From positions 1 to 6,721 of the forward strand of contig DAOTZS010000262.1 of the NCBI GenBank assembly GCA_034434335.1: a stretch of 6,721 nucleotides of DNA. The letters run 5' to 3'. The translations under genes and the position numbers were made by a program. The DNA is from DAOTZS01 sp034434335 (GTDB taxonomy: Bacteria > Chloroflexota > Anaerolineae > CG2-30-64-16). Below are positions 1 through 6,298 of the stretch, piece after piece (position 1 is the stretch's first letter; each line of letters starts with the position of its first letter). The notes below the pieces were generated by a model that was given only the letters and a program-made list of their open reading frames with translations, did not search any database and was not told the DNA's origin.

Positions 1-971
1 TTGTGCTGGGGCGCATCGTTGGCCGGCCGCTGGAAGCTGCTCAGCCAGCCCAGCGTGTAGTTGGCGAAGTCAGGATAGCGGGTGCCATGGTTGCCGCTGT
101 AGAGCACCAGGTCGACCCGCTGGGCGCCGTAGTCCTGCGCGAGCTGGTTCATCACCCGGGCGTGGTTGGGATGGACGGTGGTGTCGCCGTCGGGGTGGAG
201 CAGGAGCAGGGGCAGGTGGCGGAAGTTGAGGGCGAACTCGGTGGGCGAGCGGCGTTCGTATTCAAAGTGATAGCGGTAGGGCCGGCGTACAGCCACAAGC
301 TGGTGCGTCGTGGGGTGGTACGCGCCGCACTCTTCCTGCATGGCGGTGTTGAGGGCGGCGTTGGGGGTGGCCTGCCCCTCGCGCGTGTCGTACTCCCAGT
401 TGATCAGGTTGGAGGGGCTGCTGTCAGCCGCCACGGCAGCGAAAGATTGGGGCCACTTGGCCGCGGTGATCATGGCAGTGAGCCCGCCCATACCGAAGCC
501 GACCAGGTAGACCCGGGCCAGGTCTACGTTGTAGTGCGCCCGCATGTAGGCCAGGGTGTCCATGACGTCCCACTGCGAGGCGCGCGAGCCCATGACCTTG
601 ACCCCGGTATTGGGCGCGTTGTTGACCTCGCCGTGGAGCTCGGGCGCGGCAAGGAGCCAGCCCCTGGCCTCGGCCGCAGCCGCGTAGTCGTTGAAGGCAG
701 CCAGCCGGGTCTGGTTGAAGTCGTGCAGGACAATGACCAGGGGGGTCGGCACTCCCGGCTGATAAGTCGAGGGGACCTGGATGCGCACCTGGGTGCCTTC
801 GTTGGCATAGCCCTGCCAGTTGTTGTAGTAGGTGCTGGGCACGGTGACGTCCACGATGCTGGCCACCGCGCGCGGGGTGGCGGCGTTGATCGGGATGACC
901 AGCAGCGCGATCAGGCCGAGGACGATCAGCCAGGCGCCAGCTTTGCCAGGGGGAGAACTGTTTATCGGCAT
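1..971 (-). CDS. Secreted alpha/beta hydrolase (esterase/dienelactone hydrolase-like), nucleophile replaced by Gly; 3' end outside window
   Basis: Partial gene: about 323 residues are visible and it runs off the left edge without a stop. The ATG at 971 is preceded by GGAG with an 8-nt gap, and no other in-frame start fits. Residues 1-31 look like a signal peptide (Lys10, hydrophobic stretch 13-28, NAA near 29-31) with no lipobox Cys, so the product should be exported. The rest has the alpha/beta hydrolase layout: strand and oxyanion-type segment PLVIVLHD at 77-84, nucleophile elbow VGFGMGG at 157-163, acid loop HPDGDTTVHP at 259-268 (Asp263) and GNHG at 293-296 (His295). The elbow normally reads GxSxG, but here codon 494-492 is GGT, so the catalytic Ser is Gly160. 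The acid and base are kept. It may be inactive, repurposed, or belong to an unusual subfamily. The substrate is unknown. A MITE separates this gene from its likely promoter. Confidence 0.85.
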   Translation of the reverse strand, partial: MPINSSPPGKAGAWLIVLGLIALLVIPINAATPRAVASIVDVTVPSTYYNNWQGYANEGTQVRIQVPSTYQPGVPTPLVIVLHDFNQTRLAAFNDYAAAAEARGWLLAAPELHGEVNNAPNTGVKVMGSRASQWDVMDTLAYMRAHYNVDLARVYLVGFGMGGLTAMITAAKWPQSFAAVAADSSPSNLINWEYDTREGQATPNAALNTAMQEECGAYHPTTHQLVAVRRPYRYHFEYERRSPTEFALNFRHLPLLLLHPDGDTTVHPNHARVMNQLAQDYGAQRVDLVLYSGNHGTRYPDFANYTLGWLSSFQRPANDAPQH

Positions 972-991
972 CTTGCTCGCTCCATGCGCAG

Positions 992-999
992 GAAGAGTT
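992..999. repeat. Target-site duplication GAAGAGTT, left copy
   Basis: These 8 bases directly abut the left terminal inverted repeat of the MITE and are identical to bases 1190-1197. A perfect 8-bp duplication is the size produced by IS66-family transposases. Confidence 0.85.
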
Positions 1000-1047
1000 G
1001 TAACTATTCAGGCCGATTGAAATCGCCCCTCCTGGGCACTTCGTGCC

Positions 1048-1071
1048 GGGTGTCGGCCTCCGCCGACACCC
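1048..1071. repeat. Perfect 10-bp hairpin inside the MITE
   Basis: GGGTGTCGGC (1048-1057) and GCCGACACCC (1062-1071) are exact reverse complements around the 4-base loop CTCC. A smaller hairpin, GGCAC/GTGCC (1035-1047), adjoins it. There is no T tract on either side, so this is structure in the mobile element and not an obvious terminator. Confidence 0.7.
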
Positions 1072-1088
1072 TTCATGTATGCATCATG

Positions 1089-1111
1089 AAAAAGGTCGGC
1101 GAAGGCCGACC
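1089..1111 (-). terminator. Intrinsic terminator-like hairpin in the MITE, minus strand
   Basis: Read on the minus strand, GGTCGGC, loop CTTC, GCCGACC is followed at once by TTTTTC. A GC-rich 7-bp stem directly followed by five T is the classic Rho-independent form. It would act on transcripts running from the promoter at 1312-1284, or from the upstream operon, towards the hydrolase gene. Termination itself is inferred. Confidence 0.6.
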
Positions 1112-1126
1112 ACTGGCCGCAGGCCC

Positions 1127-1167
1127 AAAAAGGGTGACGCCTCGGGCGAGCCCTCGGCGTGGCCCTT
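1127..1167 (-). terminator. Second terminator-like interrupted hairpin in the MITE, minus strand
   Basis: On the minus strand three paired blocks nest around the centre: AAGGG with CCCTT, ACGCC with GGCGT, and GGGC with GCCC. They are separated by two-base internal loops, one of them GA facing GA, which can form sheared pairs. The 3' arm runs into TTTTT (1131-1127). It is weaker evidence than the hairpin at 1089-1111 because the stem is interrupted and the T tract partly lies in the stem. Confidence 0.4.
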
Positions 1168-1189
1168 CCAGTCACCGCTGAATAGTTAC

Positions 1190-1197
1190 GAAGAGTT
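1190..1197. repeat. Target-site duplication GAAGAGTT, right copy
   Basis: Identical to bases 992-999 and directly abutting the right end of the MITE. Removing 1000-1197 restores the presumed pre-insertion sequence. Confidence 0.85.
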
Positions 1198-1283
1198 TAG
1201 CTTACGGGAATGAACGTACTATGAACAACGCCTGACTCCCAAGGTGAAAGTTTCGTCACAGGCGGGTTCGGTGGCCGGGGGTT

Positions 1284-1312
1284 ATTATAAACCAGCTTGA
1301 GGGGTTGGACAA
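1284..1312 (-). promoter_or_regulatory. Sigma-70-like promoter facing the hydrolase gene
   Basis: On the minus strand there is TTGTCC (1312-1307, four of six consensus bases), a 17-bp spacer and a perfect TATAAT (1289-1284). This is an AT-rich island in GC-rich DNA, just after the operon's terminal hairpin, and it points at the hydrolase. Without the MITE and one target copy the start codon would lie roughly 110 bases from the predicted transcription start; with them it is about 305. Activity is not proven. Confidence 0.55.
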
Positions 1313-1328
1313 ACGGCCGCGTAACCAG

Positions 1329-1374
1329 GGGTGGCCGACAGCAGGGTAGCCGACGGCATTGCCGTCGGCCACCC
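1329..1374 (-). terminator. Long hairpin after the operon's last stop codon
   Basis: Starting 13 bases after the acyltransferase stop, bases 1374-1361 and 1357-1344 form a 14-bp stem with a 3-base loop. On the minus-strand RNA the only non-Watson-Crick pair is G-U; on the plus strand the same position is an A-C mismatch, so it suits the minus-strand transcript. A second copy of the 5' motif (1329-1339) is an exact 11-bp reverse complement of 1364-1374, giving an alternative fold. No T tract follows, so it may be an RNA-stabilising or processing hairpin instead of an intrinsic terminator. Confidence 0.5.
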
Positions 1375-1387
1375 ATGGCCAAACCGG

Positions 1388-2047
1388 TCACTGGCGCATG
1401 CGGATGACGCGCGCCGGCACACCAGCCGCGATCGCACCGGCCGGCACGTCGCGGGTGACCACGGCCCCCGCGCCCACCACCGCCCCCCGCCCGATGGTCA
1501 CTCCATCGAGGACGATGACGCCATAGCCCAGCCAGGCATCCTCCTCTATGACGATGTCACCCTTGCTGCGCAGGGGTTGGCTGGCAATGGGCTGCCCCAG
1601 GGCGAAGCTGTGCTCGTAGGGGTAGAAGGCGCAGCACGGTGCCACCTGCACCCGCGCGGCCAGCCGGATGGTGCGCAGGAAAGCCGTGAAGTGGCAGTTG
1701 GGCTGGATATGGCTGCCGGGTCCGATCTCCACGCTCCCACCTTCGCCCAGCTCGATGATAGTGCCACGGTAAAGGTGGACCCCGTCGCCCAGGGCCACGT
1801 GGCCGCCATCCCCGCGGTCGTACAGGACCACGTCGTCGTCCACGTAGCAATGCCGGCCCAGGCGCAGGTCGCGGCAGGCGATCTGGGCGCGCGGGGAGAT
1901 GTAGCCGGCCGGGTTGAGCTGTGCCAGGGTACGCTTGCCCTTGTAAGGGGGCGCGGCCCAGGTGGCCAGCCAGGTGGCCAGCCGGCCGCGGCGGCTCAAC
2001 CCGGCGCGGGCCATCCAGAAGGCGATCCACTGTTCACGCAATCTCAT
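1388..2047 (-). CDS. Hexapeptide-repeat (left-handed beta-helix) O-acyltransferase
   Basis: A 219-residue cytoplasmic acyltransferase of the maltose/xenobiotic acetyltransferase (WbbJ-like) superfamily, which transfers acetyl or another acyl group from CoA to a hydroxyl of a sugar or similar acceptor and works as a trimer. Residues 1-48 form a basic, Trp-rich N-terminal region. Imperfect hexapeptide turns run from about 50 to 115 and again from 164 to 205 (IVIEED, VIVLDG, VTIGRG, AVVGAG, AVVTRD). The end AGVPARVIR at 208-216 is the usual family signature. His146 in YEHSF is the likely catalytic base. I chose the ATG at 2047 because GGAAAG lies about 9 bases upstream; a start at 2095 is possible but would add 16 residues unlike the family. 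The start overlaps the preceding gene by 14 bp, so translation is probably coupled. It is the last gene of the operon. The acceptor is not identifiable. Confidence 0.88.
   Translation of the reverse strand: MRLREQWIAFWMARAGLSRRGRLATWLATWAAPPYKGKRTLAQLNPAGYISPRAQIACRDLRLGRHCYVDDDVVLYDRGDGGHVALGDGVHLYRGTIIELGEGGSVEIGPGSHIQPNCHFTAFLRTIRLAARVQVAPCCAFYPYEHSFALGQPIASQPLRSKGDIVIEEDAWLGYGVIVLDGVTIGRGAVVGAGAVVTRDVPAGAIAAGVPARVIRMRQ
1958..1981 (-). repeat. 12-bp tandem duplication coding for LATWLATW
   Basis: CCAGGTGGCCAG occurs twice in direct succession. It repeats the residues LATW in the N-terminal region (residues 23-30) of the acyltransferase and keeps the frame. It is probably a simple slippage duplication. 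Confidence 0.75.
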
Positions 2048-4448
2048 GATGCTTCGCTTTCCAGCCCTGAGCAGAGGCCGGCCCCTGACAGGCACCGCTG
2101 TTCAGATACCATGCCACTGCTTCGGCGAAGGCCGCGCGCAGGTCCGACTGCGGCATGCCCAGCTCGCGGATGGCCCGCGAGGGATCAGCGGTCAGGCTGG
2201 GCGGGAGGTAGCCTGTGGCCACGGCCCTGGCAGGGGGCTTAAGGGGCCGGGTGCCGGCTGCCTCGGCCACCAGGCGCAGGAAGGCCGCGTGATCCAGGTT
2301 GCCGGCCTGATGCCCCAGGATATAGCATTGCCCTGGCCGGCCATGCTCGGCTGCCAGCAGATGCCCAAGGGCCACATCGCGCACTGGCACGTGGTTCACC
2401 CCGCCCGGCGGATAGGGTGTCACCTCCCCGCGCAGGGCGGCCAGGATGCGCTGGCCGGTAGCCGTGGGCCGGCGGTCACCCGCGCCCACGGGCGCGGTGG
2501 GCTTGACGATGACCACCTCCAGCCCGGCCTCGGCCCAGCTCCGCGCCACCAGCTCGCCCAGGTACTTGGACCTGACGTAGTCGCTGGCCTGCTCCCACAG
2601 GTTGAAAGGCACCGTCTCATCGGGCAGGCAGCCTGGCCGGGCCGGCCGGCCCACGGTGCCCACCGTGCTGGTGTGGACCACCCGGCGCACGCCAGCGGCA
2701 GCACAGGCTGCCAGCAGCGCGGCAGTGCCACGCACATTGACCGCGTAGAGCGCGTCGGCCTGGCTGTTGTCGGCGTAGAGGGCAGCCAGGTGGAAACACA
2801 GCTCGCACCCCCGCAGAGCCTCGAGCCAGGGGCCCGGGGTCTGCAGATCACCCTCCACGATCTCCACCGGCAGGTCGTCGAGCATGCCCAGCCGGCTGCC
2901 TGGCCGCACCAGGGCCTTTACCTGCGCCCCTGCCTCTGTCAGGGCCCGCGCCACATAGCCGCCTATGAAACCGGTGCCCCCGGTCAGGAAGACGCACTTC
3001 CCCGCCAACGAGCTGCCCGGGCTGAGGCGAGGCGCGGGGGCCGGAGAGGGGGCTGGCCCCAGCTGTGGCCTGGGGAGAGGGAAGCTGACCCTGGCCCAGC
3101 GCCGGCGTAATGCCGCCGCGGCACGGCGCCACACCGCCGGCCGCGGCTGGTTGGCCCGCTCCAGCCAGGCCAGCGTCTCGGCCGGGACGGTCACGCCAGG
3201 GCCCTGGAGCGCGGTGCCTGGATAGCAGTGGTAGCGCCTGGCATGGACCGTCGCCTGAGGAACCAGCCGGCGCAGCGCGGCCTCGGTGCGGGCCAGCGAC
3301 TCGGCCGACTGACCCGGCAACCCCGTCAACACGAATACGCGACAGCGCAGCCCGAGGCGGCCACACTCCTCGGCCACCCTCTGCACCTGAGCCAGATACT
3401 CCTCGGCCTCGGCAGCCTCCTTCACCCGGCCGATCGCGGCCAGCAGGGCGGGGTCACCGCTCTCCATGCCGATTTTCACGGTGACACAGCCTGCCTGGCG
3501 CATCAGGCGCAACAGGTCGCGGTCGAAGTGCTCGGGCCGCGATTCGCAGGCCCAGGGGAGCTGGATGCGTTGGGCAATGATCTCCCGGCAGAGGCCCTCA
3601 ACCCTGGCCCGGTCGTGGGCAAAGACCGGATCGCGGATCAACAGGTAAGGTGGCTGGATCTGCCGCGCGATCCAGGCCCATTCGGCCACCGTGCGCTCGA
3701 TGCTCTGGCTGCGGAACTGCCGGCCCTGAGCTACCGTGTAGGCGCAAAAATGGCACCCGGCCGGGCACCCCCGGCTGCTGAGCAGGCTGACCATCTGGTA
3801 AGGATGCCAGGGGATGGCATCCCAGGCCGGCCAGGGCAGTCCGTCCAGGTCGGCCAGCAGGTCGCCGGTGTAGCGCGTGGGGCAGAGGGAGTGCGCGGCC
3901 AGCAGCCCTCTGGCCTGGCCTTCGGCCACTGCCTGCACGGCCTCGGCGATCGCCCCCTCGGGCTCGCCGCTCAGGGCGGCGGTGGCCAGGCCGGCAGCCA
4001 GCCATTCCTCGGCCACGAAGCCGGCCGAGGGGCCAAAGAGCAGCACCCGTCGCCCTGGCTGCCGCCAGCGCAGTGCCCCATCCGGGGCACGCAGTACCCC
4101 ATCCGGAGCACGCAGTACCCCATTCGGGGCACGGAGTAGGCGCAGAAAGTTCTCGTCGGCCAGCGCCGTTCCCTGGCTGACCAGCACGGCCACGACATCG
4201 GCCGGATGGCCGGCGATGCGGGCCAGCACGTCTGCCAGGGGTTGCGGCTCGGCCAGGGTGTCTATCACCTCGCCGGCCAGGCCGGCTTCCCGGATGGCAG
4301 CCAGGCAGGCTGCCACCGTCTGGGGCGGGTAGGGGAAGCGAAGGGGCGCGGGCTCAAGCCGGCCCATGCCGACAGTGGCCTCGTGGAAAGAGGCCATGTC
4401 GGGCAGGCCCTGGGGGATAATGAAGAGCACAGAGGGTTTTCTGCTCAT
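2034..4448 (-). CDS. Fused radical SAM protein and extended SDR epimerase (HpnA-like)
   Basis: About 804 residues in one uninterrupted frame. Residues 5-175 resemble the cobalamin-binding-like domain of B12 radical SAM proteins (FPYPPQTVAACLAAIREAG near 38-56), with no DxHxxG motif. Residues 222-440 are the radical SAM core: CPAGCHFC supplies Cys228, Cys232 and Cys235 for the 4Fe-4S cluster, followed by KIGMESGDP and FVLTGLPGQ as in BchE-like enzymes. A Pro/Ala-rich hinge (about 458-480) leads to an extended short-chain dehydrogenase: NAD(P) site TGGTGFIG at 489-496, Ser594, and YxxxK with Tyr624 and Lys628. VIVKPTAPVGAGD, PTATGQRI and NHVPVRDVALGHLLA resemble the hopanoid-associated epimerase HpnA. 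The segment after about 735 is shorter than in HpnA. The ATG at 4448 has GAG five bases upstream; a GTG at 4454 is an alternative. The gene sits 27 bp after the glycosyltransferase and overlaps the acyltransferase. The substrate is unknown; a lipid or sugar-lipid is inferred. Confidence 0.88.
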   Translation of the reverse strand: MSRKPSVLFIIPQGLPDMASFHEATVGMGRLEPAPLRFPYPPQTVAACLAAIREAGLAGEVIDTLAEPQPLADVLARIAGHPADVVAVLVSQGTALADENFLRLLRAPNGVLRAPDGVLRAPDGALRWRQPGRRVLLFGPSAGFVAEEWLAAGLATAALSGEPEGAIAEAVQAVAEGQARGLLAAHSLCPTRYTGDLLADLDGLPWPAWDAIPWHPYQMVSLLSSRGCPAGCHFCAYTVAQGRQFRSQSIERTVAEWAWIARQIQPPYLLIRDPVFAHDRARVEGLCREIIAQRIQLPWACESRPEHFDRDLLRLMRQAGCVTVKIGMESGDPALLAAIGRVKEAAEAEEYLAQVQRVAEECGRLGLRCRVFVLTGLPGQSAESLARTEAALRRLVPQATVHARRYHCYPGTALQGPGVTVPAETLAWLERANQPRPAVWRRAAAALRRRWARVSFPLPRPQLGPAPSPAPAPRLSPGSSLAGKCVFLTGGTGFIGGYVARALTEAGAQVKALVRPGSRLGMLDDLPVEIVEGDLQTPGPWLEALRGCELCFHLAALYADNSQADALYAVNVRGTAALLAACAAAGVRRVVHTSTVGTVGRPARPGCLPDETVPFNLWEQASDYVRSKYLGELVARSWAEAGLEVVIVKPTAPVGAGDRRPTATGQRILAALRGEVTPYPPGGVNHVPVRDVALGHLLAAEHGRPGQCYILGHQAGNLDHAAFLRLVAEAAGTRPLKPPARAVATGYLPPSLTADPSRAIRELGMPQSDLRAAFAEAVAWYLNSGACQGPASAQGWKAKHHEIA
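4069..4138 (-). repeat. Three 21-bp tandem repeats within the radical SAM gene
   Basis: Units at 4069-4089, 4090-4110 and 4111-4131 differ by one to three bases, and the first seven bases of a further unit follow (4132-4138). Each adds seven residues, read as LRAP(N/D)G(V/A), at about residues 105-127 between a predicted helix and the next beta strand of the N-terminal domain. Two of the units contain CCCC-4 nt-GGGG and the middle one contains CCCC-4 nt-GGAG, so each can form a small hairpin. Because 21 is a multiple of three, copy changes would not break the frame. Confidence 0.85.
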
Positions 4449-4475
4449 AGGCACTCGCTATGCGGGGGACCGATG

Positions 4476-6110
4476 CTAACCGCTGCCGCCGCGCAACCGG
4501 TATACCAGGGTGGTAGTGACATGGTCACGGAAGACCGCCAGGCTCTCCACCTCGGGTGGGGCCTGGGCGGGATCGAGCAGGGCGCGCAGTTGCGGCCGCA
4601 GGGTAGTCAGCTCCCAGGTATCCACCACCAGGTAGCGTGCCCCGCGGCGCCGGCCATAGGCCAGAACCTGCTCCCACTCTGCGTTGGGACAGGCGATGGA
4701 GGGCCGGTTGGCATAGAGCCCCACCTCGGTGTGCCGGGTCATGATCACGGCGTCGGGCGCTGCCTCCCCGGCCAGCCAGAGGCCGGCGGCCACATGGCTC
4801 CACGGCATGGCACGCGTATCGGCCCACAGCCGTTCAGGCGTCACCCAGAGGCAGAAGGCCAGCACAGCAGCCAGGGGCAGGGCAGGGGCCAGGGTGGCCA
4901 GCGGCCCGGGCCGGTTGCCGGAGGCCGGCCGGCGAGCCAGCCCGGCCGACGACGCCCTGGCCCATCCAGCCAGGTGCTCCAGCCCGGCTGCCGCCCAGAT
5001 CAGGCCGGGCACCAGGCCGGCTACCAGGAAGCGGTCAATCACAAAAAAGGCCCAGAAACTGGCCAGCGGCACCAGCGCAGCCCACAGCAGGCCCTCGTCC
5101 CACCAGCGTCGCCGGCTCCACGGCCGGCCGAACATCCCCACCGCTGCCAGTGCCACCACCCAGGGCGAGAACAGGTCCTGATGGAACAGGACTCGCCAGG
5201 TCTCGGCCATGTTCTGCCGCACGTAGTACAAGAAACGCCGCGGGTTGGCCAGCACATAGTCGGCCAGGCTCTTCTCGAACCGCTCGGGCGAGAACCACAT
5301 GATCTCCTGGCCGGTGGAGTCAAGGCGCGCGACTGCCAGGTCATGCAGGGCCTGGTCGTGAGCCAGGTAGGCGGGCACGATGTCGAGGACCAGGCCCACC
5401 TTGCCGCTGAGGACCCAGTGTCCGGTGATCTGGTGCAGGTAGAGGATATATGGGCTCATGACCAGCAGGCAGGCGACCATGGCCAGGGCCAGGCGCCCCA
5501 CCGTCGCCGGCCGGAAGAGGGAACCCCGCGCCAGGTGCCAGAGGGCCGCGAACAGGCCCAGCACGGCCAGCCAGATCAGCCCTTCGGGGCGGGTCAGGTA
5601 AGAGAGGCCGAAAAGGGCGCCGGCCAGGGCGTACCAGCCCGTTCGCTGTCGTTCGAGGCCCTGGCGAACTGCCCAGACCCCCCCGAAGGTCAGCAACAGG
5701 AAGGGGGACTCGGTCATGGTGCCCCACAGGAAGGGCCAGGCGGCCAGGGCGGGGTACACGGCCACCAGGCAGGCGGCGATCCAGCCGGCCCGGCGGCCGT
5801 AGATGGCCTGGGCCAGGCCGTAGACCGGCAGGCAGAGCAGCGCGCCGGTGAGGATGTGAATCGCAGCCGTAGCCCAGTCGGGCGGGCATCCCAGCCTGAG
5901 CAGCCCGGCCGAAAGGAGCGGCAGGAGTGGAGGCAGGTGGACATCTGGCGTGCCGGCCAGCTCGGAGTAGCCGTTGCCGCTGATCAGATTGCGGGCCACC
6001 AGGAGGTGGCCGGCCTCGTCCCAGCGCACCACGCGCGGGGTCATGGCATAGGCCAGGCGCAACAGCCCGGCGGCCAGCACAATTCCCCAGAGGGTCAGGC
6101 GTTCTCGCAT
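4476..6110 (-). CDS. Integral-membrane GT-C glycosyltransferase (GT39/ArnT-like, PMT_2 superfamily)
   Basis: A 544-residue membrane protein, the usual size for bacterial PMT_2/ArnT-like enzymes, which move a sugar from a polyprenyl-phosphate donor to a lipid, glycan or protein on the outer face of the membrane. The first membrane helix (about 7-23) is followed by an extracytoplasmic loop with Asp31-Glu32 in RWDEAGHLLVARNLISGNGY, where this superfamily carries its catalytic acid pair. Further family-type segments are HLPPLLPLLSAG (58-69), TESPFLLL (133-140) and LTRPEG (172-177). I estimate ten to twelve membrane segments up to about 424, then a soluble C-terminal domain of about 120 residues. 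The ATG at 6110 is the only good start. No strong ribosome binding site is visible. It is the first gene of the operon, and the next start lies 27 bp beyond its stop. Donor and acceptor cannot be read from sequence. Confidence 0.9.
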   Translation of the reverse strand: MRERLTLWGIVLAAGLLRLAYAMTPRVVRWDEAGHLLVARNLISGNGYSELAGTPDVHLPPLLPLLSAGLLRLGCPPDWATAAIHILTGALLCLPVYGLAQAIYGRRAGWIAACLVAVYPALAAWPFLWGTMTESPFLLLTFGGVWAVRQGLERQRTGWYALAGALFGLSYLTRPEGLIWLAVLGLFAALWHLARGSLFRPATVGRLALAMVACLLVMSPYILYLHQITGHWVLSGKVGLVLDIVPAYLAHDQALHDLAVARLDSTGQEIMWFSPERFEKSLADYVLANPRRFLYYVRQNMAETWRVLFHQDLFSPWVVALAAVGMFGRPWSRRRWWDEGLLWAALVPLASFWAFFVIDRFLVAGLVPGLIWAAAGLEHLAGWARASSAGLARRPASGNRPGPLATLAPALPLAAVLAFCLWVTPERLWADTRAMPWSHVAAGLWLAGEAAPDAVIMTRHTEVGLYANRPSIACPNAEWEQVLAYGRRRGARYLVVDTWELTTLRPQLRALLDPAQAPPEVESLAVFRDHVTTTLVYRLRGGSG

Positions 6111-6134
6111 AGCAGAGCGCGCTCGCGACGTTGG

Positions 6135-6143
6135 ATTGTAGCA
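6135..6143 (-). promoter_or_regulatory. Extended -10 promoter candidate for the operon
   Basis: On the minus strand TGCTACAAT fits an extended -10 element (TGn followed by TACAAT, five of six). It lies 24 bases before the glycosyltransferase ATG, leaving a leader of about 18 bases. No convincing -35 box is present at 17 bp. A weaker pair, TTGCGC-17-CACAAT, lies further upstream (about 6202-6174). Confidence 0.35.
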
Positions 6144-6298
6144 CAGTCTTCACAACTCTGCCCTGTGCCACCCCTATTGTGGCCCAAAAGCCGTTTGAGC
6201 GCAAGAGCTGGGCTGCCCGCAGAGGAACGCGGGTTGAGCACCCTTTGTGGCTTGGGTGAGCCCTGTGATAGAATGTAGCCGGACACTGGCGGTTTTCT

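Larger units (their letters stand above)
1000..1189. mobile_element. 190-bp MITE, IS66-type (GTAA ends, 8-bp target duplication)
   Basis: The element begins with GTAACTATTCAG (1000-1011) and ends with its exact reverse complement CTGAATAGTTAC (1178-1189). It is flanked on both sides by GAAGAGTT, so ends and duplication match perfectly. IS66-family elements are known for ends starting 5'-GTAA and 8-bp duplications. I infer a non-autonomous derivative mobilised by such a transposase. It has no coding capacity. Its inside is a chain of hairpins: 1035-1047 (GGCAC, TTC, GTGCC), 1048-1071 (10-bp stem), 1072-1090 (TTCATG/CATGAA), 1094-1111 (7-bp stem) and 1130-1167 (interrupted stem). Perfect duplication and perfect ends imply a fairly recent insertion. 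It lies 28 bp upstream of the hydrolase start and leaves the ribosome binding site intact. Confidence 0.85.

Noticed and set aside
3..1181. 392-codon open frame on the plus strand
   Set aside because: It is antisense to the hydrolase, whose motifs and signal peptide are clear, and it runs through the MITE. The composition is that of a GC-rich shadow frame.
1197..1391. 64-codon minus-strand open frame between the acyltransferase and the MITE
   Set aside because: It contains the terminal hairpin and the TATAAT promoter, has no ribosome binding site and no recognisable sequence.
1962..3110. 382-codon plus-strand open frame, and similar ones at 1331-2242 and 3228-4139
   Set aside because: All are antisense to recognisable minus-strand enzymes and show no family motifs.
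4069..4138. Tandem repeats considered as a CRISPR array
   Set aside because: Units are directly adjacent without spacers and lie inside a coding frame.
6141..6168. GCACAG/CTGTGC inverted repeat next to the operon -10 element, operator-like
   Set aside because: Six-base arms spaced by 16 bases are expected by chance at this scale, and there is no second copy.
4206..6278. 690-codon open frame on the plus strand
   Set aside because: It lies opposite the glycosyltransferase and the start of the radical SAM gene. The product is Gln/Gly/Pro/His-rich with no domain, as expected of an antisense frame.
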